The notes below the pieces were generated by a model. That model did not search any database. It saw only the letters and a program-made list of their open reading frames with translations, and had not been told where the DNA came from. A DNA stretch of 64,000 bases, taken from NCBI GenBank assembly GCA_013368315.1, contig JAACJM010000200.1:1-64000 (forward strand). Direction: 5' to 3'. Position numbers and translations under genes: made by a program. Each line of letters starts with the position of its first letter. Positions within the stretch are counted from its first letter, which is position 1. Below, one piece after another: positions 1-12,573 of the stretch. Source of the stretch: Tetrapyrgos nigripes. Taxonomy: Eukaryota > Basidiomycota > Agaricomycetes > Agaricales > Campanellaceae.

Positions 1-188
1 TTTTCCTGATGATGTTACCGCTTCGACTATCGAAGGAAGAGCAAACCATATGTTTGTTCATACCCCTCCTCGTTCTCGTCCAGGCGTACGTATAACGGAT
101 AGCGGCTTTTGGGAAGACAACTCGGTAGAGGCATCTATTTTATTCTCCAAAATCAAGCCACAGCCTGTCAATATCTCTCAACCAACTA

Positions 189-872
189 ATGATGAAAAAA
201 ACCCTCTCTCGACTCTTTCAGAAGGTCTTCATTCATCTTATTTGCCAACCGTATTGGTATTCCCAACTCATTGAACGCCTTAACCTCGCCATTGCTCCTG
301 CTCCGCTGAACCATCAGTATGTTCGGTTCACAGCTTCTGATCAGGCTGCAAGCAACGAAGGACAACCAGTGGCCATGGCAAGATTCCTTGCTAGGATTGG
401 ATTCACAATCCATACTGCCGATTCTATATTTCGTTGGGCACATCAATTTTGTATTGATGCTCATGTGCTTTATCCGGAAGACTCTCAACGGTACATCAAC
501 ATGTACCGTGAAACTGTGGTTCGCATGATGTTTACGGGGGCTCCGAAGACAACCTTTTCACCCCAGGTCATTCATCTCGACCGGCGTGTTCCAATTGATT
601 GGAACCTTTCTGATATCAAGGAACAACGGCGACGTATAGCTGTAACCAGCATTCTCATCAATGAGAATAAGGTTTCTAAAAGCTATAAACCCCCCACCGT
701 TCCTCTTTCCTTAAACGCTGGAGTGGACATATCAAGGCTCACTATGGCCCAGTCCTCTAGCTCTAGTATCGGCCCGAGCACGTCAATGGTTACCGACGAA
801 AATGCTCATTCCGCCGCGAGCTCATCTGCTCAAACCCTTGACATTGATCAAGACATGACCTCTACTACCTAA
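189..872 (+). CDS. Unrecognised ORF of an LTR retroelement, 5' part outside window
   Basis: This 227-codon reading frame ends 43 bases before a purine-rich tract and a putative LTR, so it is probably the last ORF of a retroelement whose 5' part lies outside the window. The protein has a mixed globular N-terminal half (FRWAHQFCIDAHVLYPEDSQ around residues 82-101) and a low-complexity Ser/Thr-rich tail. No protease, reverse transcriptase, RNase H, integrase or chromodomain motif is visible. A second open frame runs from base 2 to the stop at 272-274 and overlaps this one by 86 bases, so the two may be one coding region joined by a frameshift. It could be gag-like or an accessory ORF; I do not recognise the family. 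The call as element-borne rests only on position next to the LTR. Confidence 0.4.
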   Translation: MMKKTLSRLFQKVFIHLICQPYWYSQLIERLNLAIAPAPLNHQYVRFTASDQAASNEGQPVAMARFLARIGFTIHTADSIFRWAHQFCIDAHVLYPEDSQRYINMYRETVVRMMFTGAPKTTFSPQVIHLDRRVPIDWNLSDIKEQRRRIAVTSILINENKVSKSYKPPTVPLSLNAGVDISRLTMAQSSSSSIGPSTSMVTDENAHSAASSSAQTLDIDQDMTSTT

Positions 873-915
873 TTGGTCATCTAGATTATCCAACCGCTAA
901 TCTACTGGGGGAGAG

Positions 916-1141
916 TGTAACGGTTCGTTACCATATTAGTATTATCTATATCTTTTATCTATTTTCCCACGATGGACAGTACTTAAGCTCGGGTAGCTAC
1001 GTAGTCCTGACCCATCTTTACTCTCACTACAATCATCTCTCGACTCGCCTTACGCGCCTGTACCTTCGCCCTCGGGCAAGAATAAACCTCCGTCTGGATT
1101 TACTCAGGCCCTAGGCCCTTCGCGAGAACCCCCGCTTTACA
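916..1141 (+). repeat. Putative 3' LTR of a retroelement
   Basis: The 226-bp segment begins TGTAACGG directly after a purine-rich tract (ACTGGGGGAGAG, 904-915), the usual polypurine primer site before a 3' LTR, and ends in TTTACA, giving TG...CA termini. An AATAAA signal lies at 1081-1086 inside it. The partner LTR would lie left of the window, so neither LTR identity nor a target duplication can be checked here. The right edge is less certain than the left. Confidence 0.5.
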
Positions 1142-2500
1142 ATCGCCCACATGTTCAACTACTACAGTACTACTCTTTTGCCAACCCCAACACCTTCAAG
1201 TTCCTCTATCAATACCTTCTTTTATTTAGCTCGTGGACCCATGTCAGTCAATAAACTCCTCCTCCTTCTCCGGCACCTTCTACCATTCATCGTTCTTGTC
1301 ATCTCGGATTTTCTCATCGCTTTCTCTCGCGGATTGTAATTCGAGTCTCATTATCAACTGTCGGATTATCCATTGATGAGTCTTCCTTTTTTTCGACGGT
1401 TTCTAACTCTTTTCGTCTGTATCTCTATTCCATTTCCATCTAAGTATTGGTTCCCTTAACACCAACCCCAATCGTTGCATCATCTTGAACTCCTTGGCAG
1501 ATTTCAACATACCCCTCCATGATCTCTCCCTTTCATTGTTATGGTTTCTGCTTACACCGCTTCTTTTCTCTCTTTGAGTCACTTTGCTTCCTTCATGTTT
1601 CCTCTTCTTCTTTTCACCGTCTTTCTGCGCATTTTCCTATTTTTGTTCATCTCCTAATCGGTTCCTTTGCCACATCTGGTCGCTTTTTCGCTTGATTTTT
1701 TGTGCATCGTATCTGCTTATCCTTCTCTCACCTCTTCATTTCTTTACGCCATCGTCTCGATTCATTTCATTTCCCTTTCTTGTTTCCCTTTGCAGTATGG
1801 TCGTGATCCTGTCCACCTTACTCCGCTCTGATTTCCTCGCCATGTCTGGTTGCCTTGACCCTAGATTTTTTGCACATCGTATCTGCTTACTTTCTTCTCT
1901 TCATTTCTTTGTGCCCTCGTCTCGATGTGGTTTCATTTGTTTTTCCTTTGCAGCCATGCTTTCTCTATTTTTTTGGGTTTGTTTCACTATCTCTTCCATC
2001 CTCATTTTGTTCATTACACTTTGAATCTTTTGTATCGATTGTTCATTCCATCCTCATTGCTGCTTCTTTTTTATTCTTGTATTCTTTGCCTTGTTTGGTT
2101 CTTTTTGACTCCCTTCTATCACCTTTCCAAGCTTCATCTTCATTTTCTTTCCAAAGAAATTGTCTCCAAAAGTTGTCTCGTTCTCTGATTCTCTGATTTT
2201 CTGTTTCCTTTTTTCTAGTTTCTATTATTCACTTTTCCTTTTTATCCTCTATACTTTCTATCCCTCCCTCCCATCCCAATTCCTTTCCAGGCATTTAGCG
2301 TCCGTCGTCAAAAAGTTCCCACTCGGGCCCCGTCCTTTCTTTTGCGTGGAGTCGCGTCTCGGCTAAATTCTTGCGTGAGCGAGTTGAGCTGCCTGACCCA
2401 TTCCGGATGGACAAGTGCATCGAGCAGTTTAGTCCAAGTAATAATTAAAAAAACATAGTAGAGTATGCCCTAAAAGTGTGGAAGTTACGGTTATACAACA
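1142..2500. other. Pyrimidine-rich gene-free stretch with a degenerate duplication
   Basis: About 1.1 kb of strongly C/T-rich sequence on the plus strand, with long runs of TTTC, TCTT and CCTT. A block beginning near 1690 (TTTTTTGTGCATCGTATCTG) recurs near 1865 (TTTTTTGCACATCGTATCTG) with the same downstream order ending in CCTTTGCAG, so an imperfect tandem duplication of roughly 165 bp is present. Open frames here are rich in Phe, Ser and Leu and have no credible domain. I read them as composition artefacts. No gene is supported. Confidence 0.5.
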
Positions 2501-3434
2501 CCTACCAATCGGGCTTGCCAGCTTAGCCTGGCCTCTTTCCCCCAAGTGCGGATACGGACCGAAGCCGATACCGGCGTTTGCTGTCACGCCATATCATCCT
2601 TGCGCCAATGGAGCACAGCGTACTATTCCAACTAATAAATGAGGGCCTCGTTATTGCCACGCGAAGCGGTGGCCCACAAAGCCTTCCTAATGCCAGAGCA
2701 GAAGAGATCAACAAGCTGCAGAAACTATCCATTGCTCTAGCTCGAGACAGGTTAAATCTTACGCAGGAGAACAAATTGAACAGCCTCACTGTGATATAAC
2801 GTGGTCTTCGAGAATCCGTCAATCCGATGATATGTAAGGGACTAGGCTAAGAGAAGAAAATATAGCCAGGTGCCTTAAGACAAGATTATGAGCAGTAATG
2901 TTCGAGTTGATTCGGCTAAGGAACTACGAATCAAGTACAAAGTATAAATACTGTAAGTCCGGATCATACGAAACTACTAAGAAATAGGAAGTAACGAGCG
3001 TATGAAATAATATAGGAAGTAAGAGAATGCGGAAGTGTTAAGTACTATGGACTACGGATCTAGGGCGATCGTTACATGATATCGAAGGTATGAATAGATA
3101 GGATGACTGGAAAAAGTCCGTAGTAAGAGCTTGGCACGTCGACGAGGCTGTAGCCAGCATCCTGGAATTCCATACAAGTAGAATTCGCCACCAGTTCCGC
3201 AACACATCTGACCTCCTTCATACCATGTTCTACCACTGCGTCAAAACACAATCCGTCGGTGCGAGGAATAAGGAAAGTCGAAGGGAACGAAGGTCACTGG
3301 AGCTTCGAACTCCGAGGACGGTTGTGACAGACTGAATAGTGCACGGTGAGAACCAATGTTCTCTCATTGAAAGGATCGGTGGCTGCGAATTACTCACGGG
3401 TACCGGTACTGGATTTTTTTGAACAGGAAGGCTA
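2501..3434. other. Gene-free interval
   Basis: I see no convincing gene. An open frame of 73 codons at 2578-2799 has no recognisable domain. A 34-base stretch at 2640-2673 (core TTGCCACGCGAAGCG) closely matches 55911-55945 on the same strand, which hints at a shared dispersed sequence. The rest is AT-rich unique sequence. Confidence 0.4.
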
Positions 3435-4345
3435 GCAGGTTTTGACTTTCCGCCCTCAACACGTGACGTCCCAATGGGGCTTCAATCGGCCGACCGAAAG
3501 CCTCCCGTGTGTTTTGTTTATTCGTTCGTTGATTGTTCTTTCACCACCACCACCACCACCACCAAATGTATTATTTTTATGCTATTACATGGCATTACTT
3601 GGGCACTTTTTGCCCTCAACACGTGATGTTCCCACTGGCCAAGCCTGGAGCTCCATTGTTCTTCCTCCAGAGGTGCTTTTGTTTGTATTTTTGGCCTCTG
3701 GTTGAAGTTGTGAGCATCATTTCACTACAGAAGCCTCAGAGCTATGGTGAGGCAAAGTCAACCTGATATACGAGCTCTTAAATGCCATGTAATAGCATAA
3801 AAATGATACATTTGGACATGCTAAGGGAATATACACTGTAAACCTGATATAAAAACCTCCAGAAGACGTGTTGAACATGTCCAAAAGACACTAAACTACA
3901 CTATCCTATCCTGTTCAACTCATAAGCACAAAATGGGCCTCCGGCCCTGGAAGAACCACAACATAAGCCTGAAAGAGGAGCAAGTTAGCAAAACAGACCA
4001 GAAGGACACTATAGAAGCAAACTGATAGTGGAAAAGCAAGACAATGGTGATAGATTATCTTACAAGGCATAGAGAGAGCAGGCCTAAGACCAGGGGGGGA
4101 GGGCGTTCGCGAGTGGTGGTGGTGGTGGTGAAAGAACAATCAACGAACGAATAAACAAAACACATGGGAGGCTTTCGGCCGGCTGATTGAAGCCCCATTG
4201 GGACGTCACGTGTTGAGGGCGGAAAGTCAAAACCTGCTACAATGGAGCTCCGGGCTTGGCCCGTGGCCCATCAAAGGGCTTGCCTTTTTGGACCGTGGGA
4301 ACATCACGTGTTGAGGGCGAAAAGTGCCCAAGTAAGGCTAGCTCA
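3435..4345. mobile_element. Element made of rearranged inverted-repeat modules
   Basis: Three modules recur as reverse complements. Module A is 3435-3565 against 4113-4237 and contains a CAACACGTGACGTCCC box and a CAC trinucleotide run. Module C is 3564-3597 against 3779-3815. Module B is 3598-3668 against 4240-4343 and contains CAACACGTGATG. The order is A-C-B ... C'-A'-B' rather than the mirror order of a simple palindrome, so part of the structure has been rearranged. A CAC/GTG microsatellite (3543-3565 and 4113-4131) produces polyhistidine frames that are not genes. No transposase is present. It is probably a non-autonomous foldback or Helitron-like sequence; the class is unknown. Confidence 0.5.
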
Positions 4346-5550
4346 AGGCGATTGATGAACGTCAAAGAGGTACGTACATGCTGTTTTACGCGTTTTACAA
4401 ATGTATATGCGTACAGTGCAAATACTAGACTTGGAACAGGAACACTTACGGATCAAGAATCCATCAGGGGAGACCAGAACGGTCACTGCCATGTGCGGTC
4501 CAAGAGCTGAGATTAGATGCCACTGCCAGCCGTGTAGTTAGATGATGGATATTGTCAGTTGGGTGTGTTGGTGATTCCGCCGGGGAGCAGGGATTTGGAA
4601 TCCTAGAGGATAGAAGAAGACTCGGAAAAGGAAGCTTCAAGCCAGGGGTATCATGAAGACTTGTAATTAAGCCAAATGAGCGACGGAAGTCGAAATGACC
4701 CTGAGCTTGGGGACCGTTTCAACTCATCGATGACACGATCAAGTTCATACGAAGACTGGTAAAAACTAGATGTAAATGAGTAAGTACGTGTATATACTTG
4801 TAGCGATATCGAATGATTGAATTTTGTAGAGAAGCAACAGAAAGAATGTAGAATATACACTAAAAAACCGATGAAAGAGTGACAACTTCGCCAAGAGAGC
4901 ATAGTTGGAAAGTAGAGAAGTATAACGTTAACGTTAGTTGGCGGTTGACGGTGTAACCCCAATCAGCCTCCACCCCAGATAATGACTGTTGAGAGTGATG
5001 ACACGTGCGTCCTCAGACTCCTAGATACCAGTTGATTTCTGCTTTTTCCTATCTTTATTTGATTTACATTTAAGTATATATACCGTATTTTACTATGAAT
5101 AGATTTTAGTTTTCCGCCCCAAATTACCACCTTCTGACAACGACTCTGAAAAATGGTTCTTAAAGATAGTACTGGGGGGATAGGATTTAATCGATCAAAC
5201 AAACGGCGGGGATGCTCGCACCATGACGTGTAGTTGACAGGATAACTTCAAGTTGTGGGCGAAAAAGATGGCAGACGATCTTGGGATACAATACAGTACA
5301 CTACACTACATCATGATTTGGGAATCGGGGATCAGAGTCTGGGAATTAGGAATTGGGGATTGGAGGAGGAAGAACGAGAACGACAAACACTTAATAAATT
5401 AAGGTAACCTGGAAAGTCCAAATGGACCCTGACGTCGAGTGAAGTTGGATTCAGCGTACTACATATATGAGAAGATGATGAGACTTACCCAACACCATGA
5501 CCCCCGCGATTAAAATTTAAATCTTCAACCCCCCAAACTCGACAACACCA
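4346..5550. other. Gene-free interval
   Basis: AT-rich unique sequence between the inverted-repeat element and the 3' end of the small membrane-protein gene. Open frames are short, begin mostly without ATG and show no domains. Parts nearest 5550 may be the 3' UTR of the minus-strand gene. Confidence 0.4.
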
Positions 5551-6136
5551 TCAGTCAGTCTTCCCTGCATTGAGCAATGGTACCGATTCTTCAAGTTGGC
5601 CATGTCCAACGCCCTCGACACCATCAGAGTCATTGGCGGTGACCTTTTCTTTTTCGTCGGCTTCGGCCACTCGGCTCTTCATAAGTTGTCTAACATTGAG
5701 CATGATATCAGCGTTGTCAGAGACAGTCACTTGAGAACTCGTGTTTGCGTCAAAGTGGACGCAGTAGGTGGATGGAGGCTGGGAGAGATCATCGGAGGGA
5801 TTGTAGATAGCGTGGTAGAAAGGGTAGGCTACGGTACGATCATTGCTGTCACGGGCTTCGAGGTCACGCCGAGCGGTGGATCGTTTCCAAGGACCTTTGG
5901 AAAAGAGCATCTCGAAGAAAAAGTAAACGGACACGCTGCTAAGGAGTAGGAGGAAGACAAGTATGGCGACGATGGCTGTGAGAGATAGGGTAAAGGAGAA
6001 GGAGGAAACGTCAAGGTTGAGACCGAGCAAGCTGCAAGGTGCACTTTGGGACAGTGGACGTACAGAATTTCATGGTGATGTTGAGGAATACTGGAATGTC
6101 CTTGGGGACGATTTCGTCGAGGTTTAAACATGACAT
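5551..6136 (-). CDS. Small single-pass membrane protein, function unknown
   Basis: The model joins 6064-6136 (ATG at 6134-6136) to 5551-5975 across an 88-bp intron (5976-6063) that starts GTACGT and ends CTCACAG; the frame closes at 165 residues. A short N-terminal segment (24 residues) is followed by one strong hydrophobic helix (SIVAILVFLLLLSSVSVYFF, about 25-44). After it comes a hydrophilic cytosol-like tail with several acidic stretches and a terminal EESVPLLNAG segment. I do not recognise the family. The layout, a short head, one helix and a polar tail, resembles the gene at 27929-28685, but no clear sequence similarity is seen. The 5' end is the weak point: an upstream exon ending at a GTGAGT site (6236) could also be spliced in. 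It is divergent from the Zn2Cys6 gene starting at 6748, so they may share an upstream region. Confidence 0.45.
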
Positions 6137-6747
6137 TAGCGGCAGGAAACGACGGTAAGGGAGTACTGCTAGTACTACACATCGAGTGAGTAAAAGCTCC
6201 AAGTCGCGTTGCAGACGAATGGACGGACCACTCACAAAATGTGCTGGAAACTACGATGGTGGAGAAAAAGGAAGGAAGGATGGGAATGGGAATGTTTCTC
6301 GTCGCTTATGTATATGTGAAGAGCAATCCTCGAGTTCATCAACTTCTATCTACATATCTATCTGTGATGATCCCGGCGCTTTTAGTGGGCGTAATATGAT
6401 GCTAGCGCTACTTTCAGGTTTGAGCTAAACTGGATTGAGAGTCGATGGAAGCTACCATAAATAGAAGCGAACTACCATCATCAAATCACCAGCAAAGCAG
6501 AAGCCCTTTTGAAACTTCTTATCACACACTCGGGCGGTCTGTCCGAGTCAACGATTTCATTACAGAGAGCGTTTTCCGCAATTATGTTCTCTCTATCAAA
6601 CCCTAACCCCAACTCCGATTTCGGCTATTTTCGGTCCAATCATATGTGCGGGGAACGTCAGCTGCCTGCGGCTAGCTATGATGCTGCCAATTGCACTCTC
6701 TTCTTCCTTACACTTTATGACCTGGGCCACGGAAAAGCCCCCAGAAG

Positions 6748-9700
6748 ATGCCAGCTGATACCTCTAAACCCTCACGAAGAAAGGAGAAAAATCTATCACC
6801 CGAAGAGCTCAAAGAGATACAACAGAAACGCCTTCGCGGGGAACTCTCATGCGCCGAATGTCGTCGTCTCAAACTGCGCTGCGACAAGAAGGTCCCTTGC
6901 GGTTCATGCGCTCGTCGAGGATGCGAAACAATCTGTCCGAATGGGATCTTGGAAGCAGGAGTAGGAACGAGGTTTATACTTGCAGATACGACCCAGCTGC
7001 ATGACAAGATCTCGTCCATGTCGACGAGGATTAGGTCCTTGGAAGACGCGTTGGCGATTGTCCAGGCCACTATCAGTCCTGAGAGACACCCGTTACTCTC
7101 AGACCATTTGCTCAAGATCAAGTTTGGATCCGAGCTGCTGCCTGAACCAGCGGCGGAAGACGCGATACCCATGGATCCGGGAGCACCGAGTAGCTACACA
7201 GGTTTCGCGACCACGTCCACTGAATCCACCGCCAAGGCAGATGTTGCAGATTTGGACGTCTTGGGCACGTTAACTCTAGGCGAAGAAGGGGAAATAAAGT
7301 ATTTTGGCAGGTCGGCGGGAAGTGAGACTTTGATATTGGTACGTGAGTTGATCAACGTTTTCCTCAAGTTTTCTTCTCTAATGTTCTTTTTCCAGGCTGG
7401 AGAAGAATACCTTTCCTCCTCTGACGAGCATTCTGAAGATAACGAAGACGCTGACGTCCAGCCTCAACTTGGCCCTGACGCACAATCTCCGTCCTATTCT
7501 CGCGCCCAATCCATGACTTCCCCGTTTTCACCCACTTCTCCACCTGCATATCCTCCATTCTCACAACCGTTCGCTTCGTCGTCGTCGACGAGCAATCCAC
7601 TATCACCTCTCGGCCTAAACGACTCGTCTCTCCCTCCCGAGCTATACGATATCGCCATGGCCTCGGTGGACGCATCTAACCCTCTACACGTCTCATCTCA
7701 ATCCCGTTCCAATGGTCACAACACCACCATCCCAAACACCAACGCCAACAGCAACACCAACGCTCCCACCATCCTCTCCCTCCTTCCGCACCTCCCACCA
7801 CCATCCCGAGCACTCTCACTCGCACTCTCCTACCTCTCACACGGTGCTCTCTTTTTCCGACCCATCAAGAGAGAAGAGCTCCTCGGCGAGGTACTCGTGA
7901 GCGTGTACAAGTTTGCTTATGCGTATCTGGAACGGCTTCAGTCCAACGCGTTTGGTCCGAGTTCTAGTTCCATATGGAATGGAGAGAAAGATTTCGAGGC
8001 GTTGTTTTTGAAGAGTTCGGGGATGCTTGGTACACCTGCTTCATCTTCATCCTCAGGTGAAGCATCAACACCTGCAGCTGGCTCTACGATACCCTCACCA
8101 CACCTGTTGGCCATGCTCTTCTTCGTTTTCGCTCTGGGTGGTTATTTCGATTTGGGATTGGGACCTGGATCTGGGTTGGGGTCAGGACCGGGAATGGGCT
8201 CGACAGCTTCACCGGGGTCAAGTCCTGAAGCTGCTAGAGAGAAGGATACTGAGAAGAACAAAGACGAGAACGCCGAGGATAAAGACAAAGACAGAGTCTC
8301 GTCAGAATGGAGTTACCACCAAGAAGCCGAGCATTGGTTCGAGTTGGCTAGGAAGGCTTTGGTTGCTGGGAGGTTTGGGGTTATGGACGTGGGTGTGAGT
8401 GGGTCTTTCGGTCAGGCTGGGTTTGGTAGTGGATTCGATACCCATACCCAAACCCCGGGGTCTCCACCTACCTTCAACTACTTCCTCGGTGGGATATTCT
8501 CTGCATCACCCTCTCAAGGTGCTTCTTCACCTCCAACTTCGTTCTATGGATATCAAGGTCAACCTCAATCTCAATCTCAAACATTAGGAACGGGAACGGG
8601 AACTCTTCCCCAATCCCAATCCCAATCCCACCAACCATCCCCCATCCTTTCCCCGCCCTCAGCGCCATACGACACCATCCGTGCTCTTGGGTTGATGAGC
8701 ACGTGCCTGAGTATGTTTGGGAAGAAATACGCAAGGGATGGAGCTTGGGCTGTGATGAGTCTGGCTTCAAAGGTTGCGCAGGGGGCTGGGATGCGTGAGT
8801 GTCTTGTTTTCTTCTTATCTCTTTTCGTTATTTTGCTTTTCTCTCTTACCTCTAATGTTGTTTATACACTTCTATTATCGTCGCTCTCGCCTCGCCTTGT
8901 CCCACGTTCCATATCTCATCCATCCATCTATAGCCGTTGCTAACTAAATAACGTGCTAACTGATCCCGTCTCTCAACAGACCGTGACCCCGCTCGATGGC
9001 ACATGGACCCAAAGACCGTACAGAGGCGAAGAACGTTGTGGTGGGAGGTTATGACGGCTGATGTGTCGCATGTAAGTCGGGAATTCTTTCTTTCGTTTCG
9101 TTGACTGGGATTGCTGACTTTTTTCTTTGGCATCTTTTTCGCCTACTTTCTTTCATAATGATATGGGTATCTTCTTCTGGAATCTGGCTGTGCTCGTTTC
9201 ATCAAGTCTCTCGCCCTCGGCCGACCACCCTCCATCCTCCTTTCTTTTGTCGACTGCGAGTTCCCCACAGACGAAGAGGCTATGATAAGCGATGATGGGG
9301 AGATTGGGATGGGCTGTGAGTTGATTGTTTCTCCTTTCCCTTCCTTTGTGTCTTTCTCTCTGCGTTTAGATGGGCGTTTGCTGATTTTCCATTCCATTTT
9401 TCTTAATAACCTTTGCTTGACGCGTCCTTCTGAACCCCTCAATATGTCTCCGTCTATACGTATGCATATAACCACCTGGCCACCACTACTTCCCACTACA
9501 ATCCTCGACTTTGACGATATATTCGTCCTTGGTATACCTGCATCTTCATATGAATTGGGATACGCGTATACCTGGCCGCTACAACCCCAAATATGATTAC
9601 TTTGACCTGGACTGGCCGAAAACTCCGTTTTATACTTGGACGTCGTAACCCAGTCTGGCGAATGAAGTATACCTTTGCACGGGATAGCTTCATGCCAGTC

Positions 9701-12084
9701 ATCACCGCCATGTTGACGGCCAAATCGCCGAGTTATGCGACGGTAATGAATTTGGACAGGAAGGTACGTCTATCCCTTTACGTTCTCTCCACGTTGACCT
9801 GTTAATCACATCTACGTCTTGCAGGTTCGAGAGATGACTCTACCCGCCGGTTTCAAGCCGTATGTGAAGCTTGAAGAAGACGGAGAGGAAGTATATCACA
9901 ACAGTCATCTGAGCATAAGGGACTTTTACGCTAGTCAGCATAGGACAGTCAGTGAGTCTTCATTTCGTTCTTTCTCCGTTCATGTATTTGTAACTAACGT
10001 TGTAATACGTATTATAGCGATGTTGTACCTGCACCGCTCTTACTTCGCTCATGCGCTTCTTACCTCCCCCAAAAATCCACTCTTTTCCCCATTTGCTCCC
10101 TCGGTACTAGCAGCATATCGTGCGGCCAGTGTCATTATCAGGGCAGCGGTGCATCTCTTCGACAGATGTCCAAAGTTGGCGGGAAGGGTATGGTTTTTGT
10201 TTTATCACGTATTCAGTGCTGCCGTGAGTGTACTCTTCATTTCTCCGAGTTGTCCACGCTGACTCTTAGTTGCCGTAGGTGACAGTGGGTACCGTCGTCA
10301 GACGCTCACCCCATAGCACAATTACTCCAAATGCGTTGATGGATTTGGGTCTGGCAGTGGATTTGTTTGGAAAGTGTGCCAATGAGTCTCATAGAACGAA
10401 GATTGCATATGTGAGTCATCAACCTTACCTCGTAGCCTGGCTCTTGTTAACATCATTTGTTCACTATCAGCTCGTCCTCAAGAAACTGAAGGAAAAAGCG
10501 GAAAGGTCTTTCGCCGAGTTCAAGAAGAACCGAGCTGCAACTTCACCAGAACCTACTCGAGTTGACGCCCTTGACCCCAATCTCTTCTCCAATTACAAAA
10601 AGTCCAGGAGCTCCTTGAGTGGAGGGCTCTCGGGAGATGGAGGTGCTGCCATACCGGCTGGGTCAAACACAAGTCCCGACAGGAGTGCAGAAACTCGAGC
10701 TACCGCTGAGGAGGACTCTGACGGTAATGAAGATGAACTGGAGATATTTGGTGGTCAGACAAAGTTGCTGATGAGGACGGAAAGGGCGAGAAGCAAGTCG
10801 AAGAAGGGATCTAAAGGGTCAACGGCAAAAGGGACTGGTGTCCCTGGGCAGTCACCTGGAGCTGCATCTTCGTCAACTCCGGGGTCCACAAATTCTCCAT
10901 CACCACCGGGGACTGCTGAAAGTCCCGTTGCTAACGTCGCTAGTCCTTCGGATCCTGCGCCAGACTCGGGAAGAGGCAGGATGTCGGACATATCTTGGGA
11001 TACTGGGTTAAGCACCGGGAATATCGAAGAATACGCTGCGACAGACATGGGAATACCTATGGACCTCGGAGGTGTGAGTTTTGATGCTGCTATGGGCTTT
11101 GGTGCTGGCCTTGTGGGGACTGGGACTGGTGGGATCTCTGCAGACGGATTGGATATGGGCATGGATGTTGTTTCGGAAGGTACCTCCGCTGCTAGTCCTC
11201 CGAATGTGTCCATGTCGGAAGTCCATCCTTCAGTAGTGGATTATTTGGGTGGTATAGAGACGAATTTGGGTTCTCTCGCACCAGCCGGGCAGGCGAATGC
11301 TTGGAATCCGTCTTCTCTCGTCAATTCGTCCGCAACTGGATCGTTCACTCCCTATGACATCGGTCCGTCATTGGATAATATTGATTGGGAGAGTATGATG
11401 TTCGGTGTTTCGCAACCAGCTGCGACTCCCAGCTCAGCAAACACTCTGGACTCTGCTCCAGGTCGTACTACCGGCAACGCTAGGCCACCGCAGTTACCTG
11501 TCCAGTCCACTCCGACACAGACACAGCAGCCGCAGCAGTCCGGAACCGCTACTTCATCTAGCAGAGACGCAGTTGATATGGAAGAGCTGTATAGTCGGTT
11601 TATCCAATATCTGGCACAGAAGCAGGCCAATCTCCCTCATCTGGCTATGCTACTACACGGCAGCGAGTCTAATCTCCACCATTCGGGATTGGCTAGTGTC
11701 CGTGGGCACGACATTTTAAATGGGATGCCATCACCTGCTAGTGTTCTGCACCCTAGACCCAGCTGGGGATCTGCAGCGGCTAATTTGCATACATTTCCTG
11801 ATCAGATGAGAAGTTCGGGCTCCGTTTTGCCAAACAGTCATCAGAATCAGAATTTCCAGCAGCAACTCCAGGATAACAGTGGAGATTACAAGATGCTATG
11901 GGAGTCGTTAGGCCTGAGTGGACGTGGAGGAGATGGGAGTGCAACGTCGACAGGCCCGTCAAATTGGAGCAATTTCGGTGGAGCGTCGTCGGCTGTACCT
12001 AATGAAGATGTGGATGTTGGATGGATGAATTTTCTGCGGGATGCTGGCAACATGAGGGGTGGCGGCGGAGTAGGGTCTGGGTGA
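6748..12084 (+). CDS. Zn2Cys6 fungal transcription factor with fungal-specific middle homology domain
   Basis: Nine exons join in frame: 6748-7338, 7396-8794, 8980-9071, 9207-9315, 9654-9763, 9825-9951, 10018-10223, 10279-10410 and 10471-12084, giving 1,459 residues. Near the N-terminus is a binuclear zinc cluster: Cys 35, 38, 45, 51, 54 and 63 (CAECRRLKLRC core), followed by a linker with heptad-like spacing. The middle homology region of nuclear regulators spans roughly residues 480-950 and includes MHRDPARW, RRRTLWWE, LALGRPPS and FWRMKYTFARD, each restored only by the splicing given. The final exon (about 540 residues) is Ser/Gly/Pro/Gln-rich, as in activation regions. Two introns (7339-7395 and 10411-10470) contain no in-frame stop, so retention would still give protein. 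The 338-bp intron 9316-9653 is unusually long for this gene. The regulated pathway cannot be told from sequence. The family acts in the nucleus as DNA-bound activators or repressors. Confidence 0.9.
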
Positions 12085-12573
12085 CGACAACAACATGCTA
12101 TCACCGCTATTTTTGCTTGCTATCTGTTGTACTTCTGCTTTGATAGGCTTTTTTTTTGGTTATCTATCCTTATCGGCAAAACTGTATCACTATGTACATA
12201 CTACCCTCATCCTCAGACCATTTTCCGAGTCTTCCCTCTAAATGCTGCGAAACTATCCTATTCGTCTGAGTCATGAAACCTGTGCTCATAACGTCTAGCC
12301 TGACCTGGAGCAATGCCCTATGTACAGTCTTGCACAGTGCAGCATGTCACGATCAAAACATGATCGTTTGCGGAACCATTGATGATTGAAGTGGAGTACG
12401 TAGCGGTGTCAGATGACATATCCTTCTGCCTCGCGAAGCTCCGGCAAAAATAGCCCTTAAAATACGAGTTCCGAGCCAGATCATAGCCAGTGGTGCTCTT
12501 CACACTCACCTCCCACCCTCTCACGACTTCAACTTCGACCCAAAACCGAAAAATCTCATCAATACCTAGCCTA

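Noticed and set aside
1584..2366. Hydrophobic frames that look like membrane proteins
   Set aside because: The sequence is a C/T-rich tract; Phe, Leu and Ser bias follows from composition, and three overlapping frames look equally hydrophobic.
3533..4139. Frames starting with polyhistidine (MFFHHHHHH) on both strands
   Set aside because: They come from a CAC/GTG microsatellite within inverted modules; the rest of each frame has no domain and the same artefact appears on both strands.
10755..11213. Minus-strand frame opposite the regulator's last exon
   Set aside because: It mirrors low-complexity Ser/Gly/Pro codons of the real gene and has no domain.
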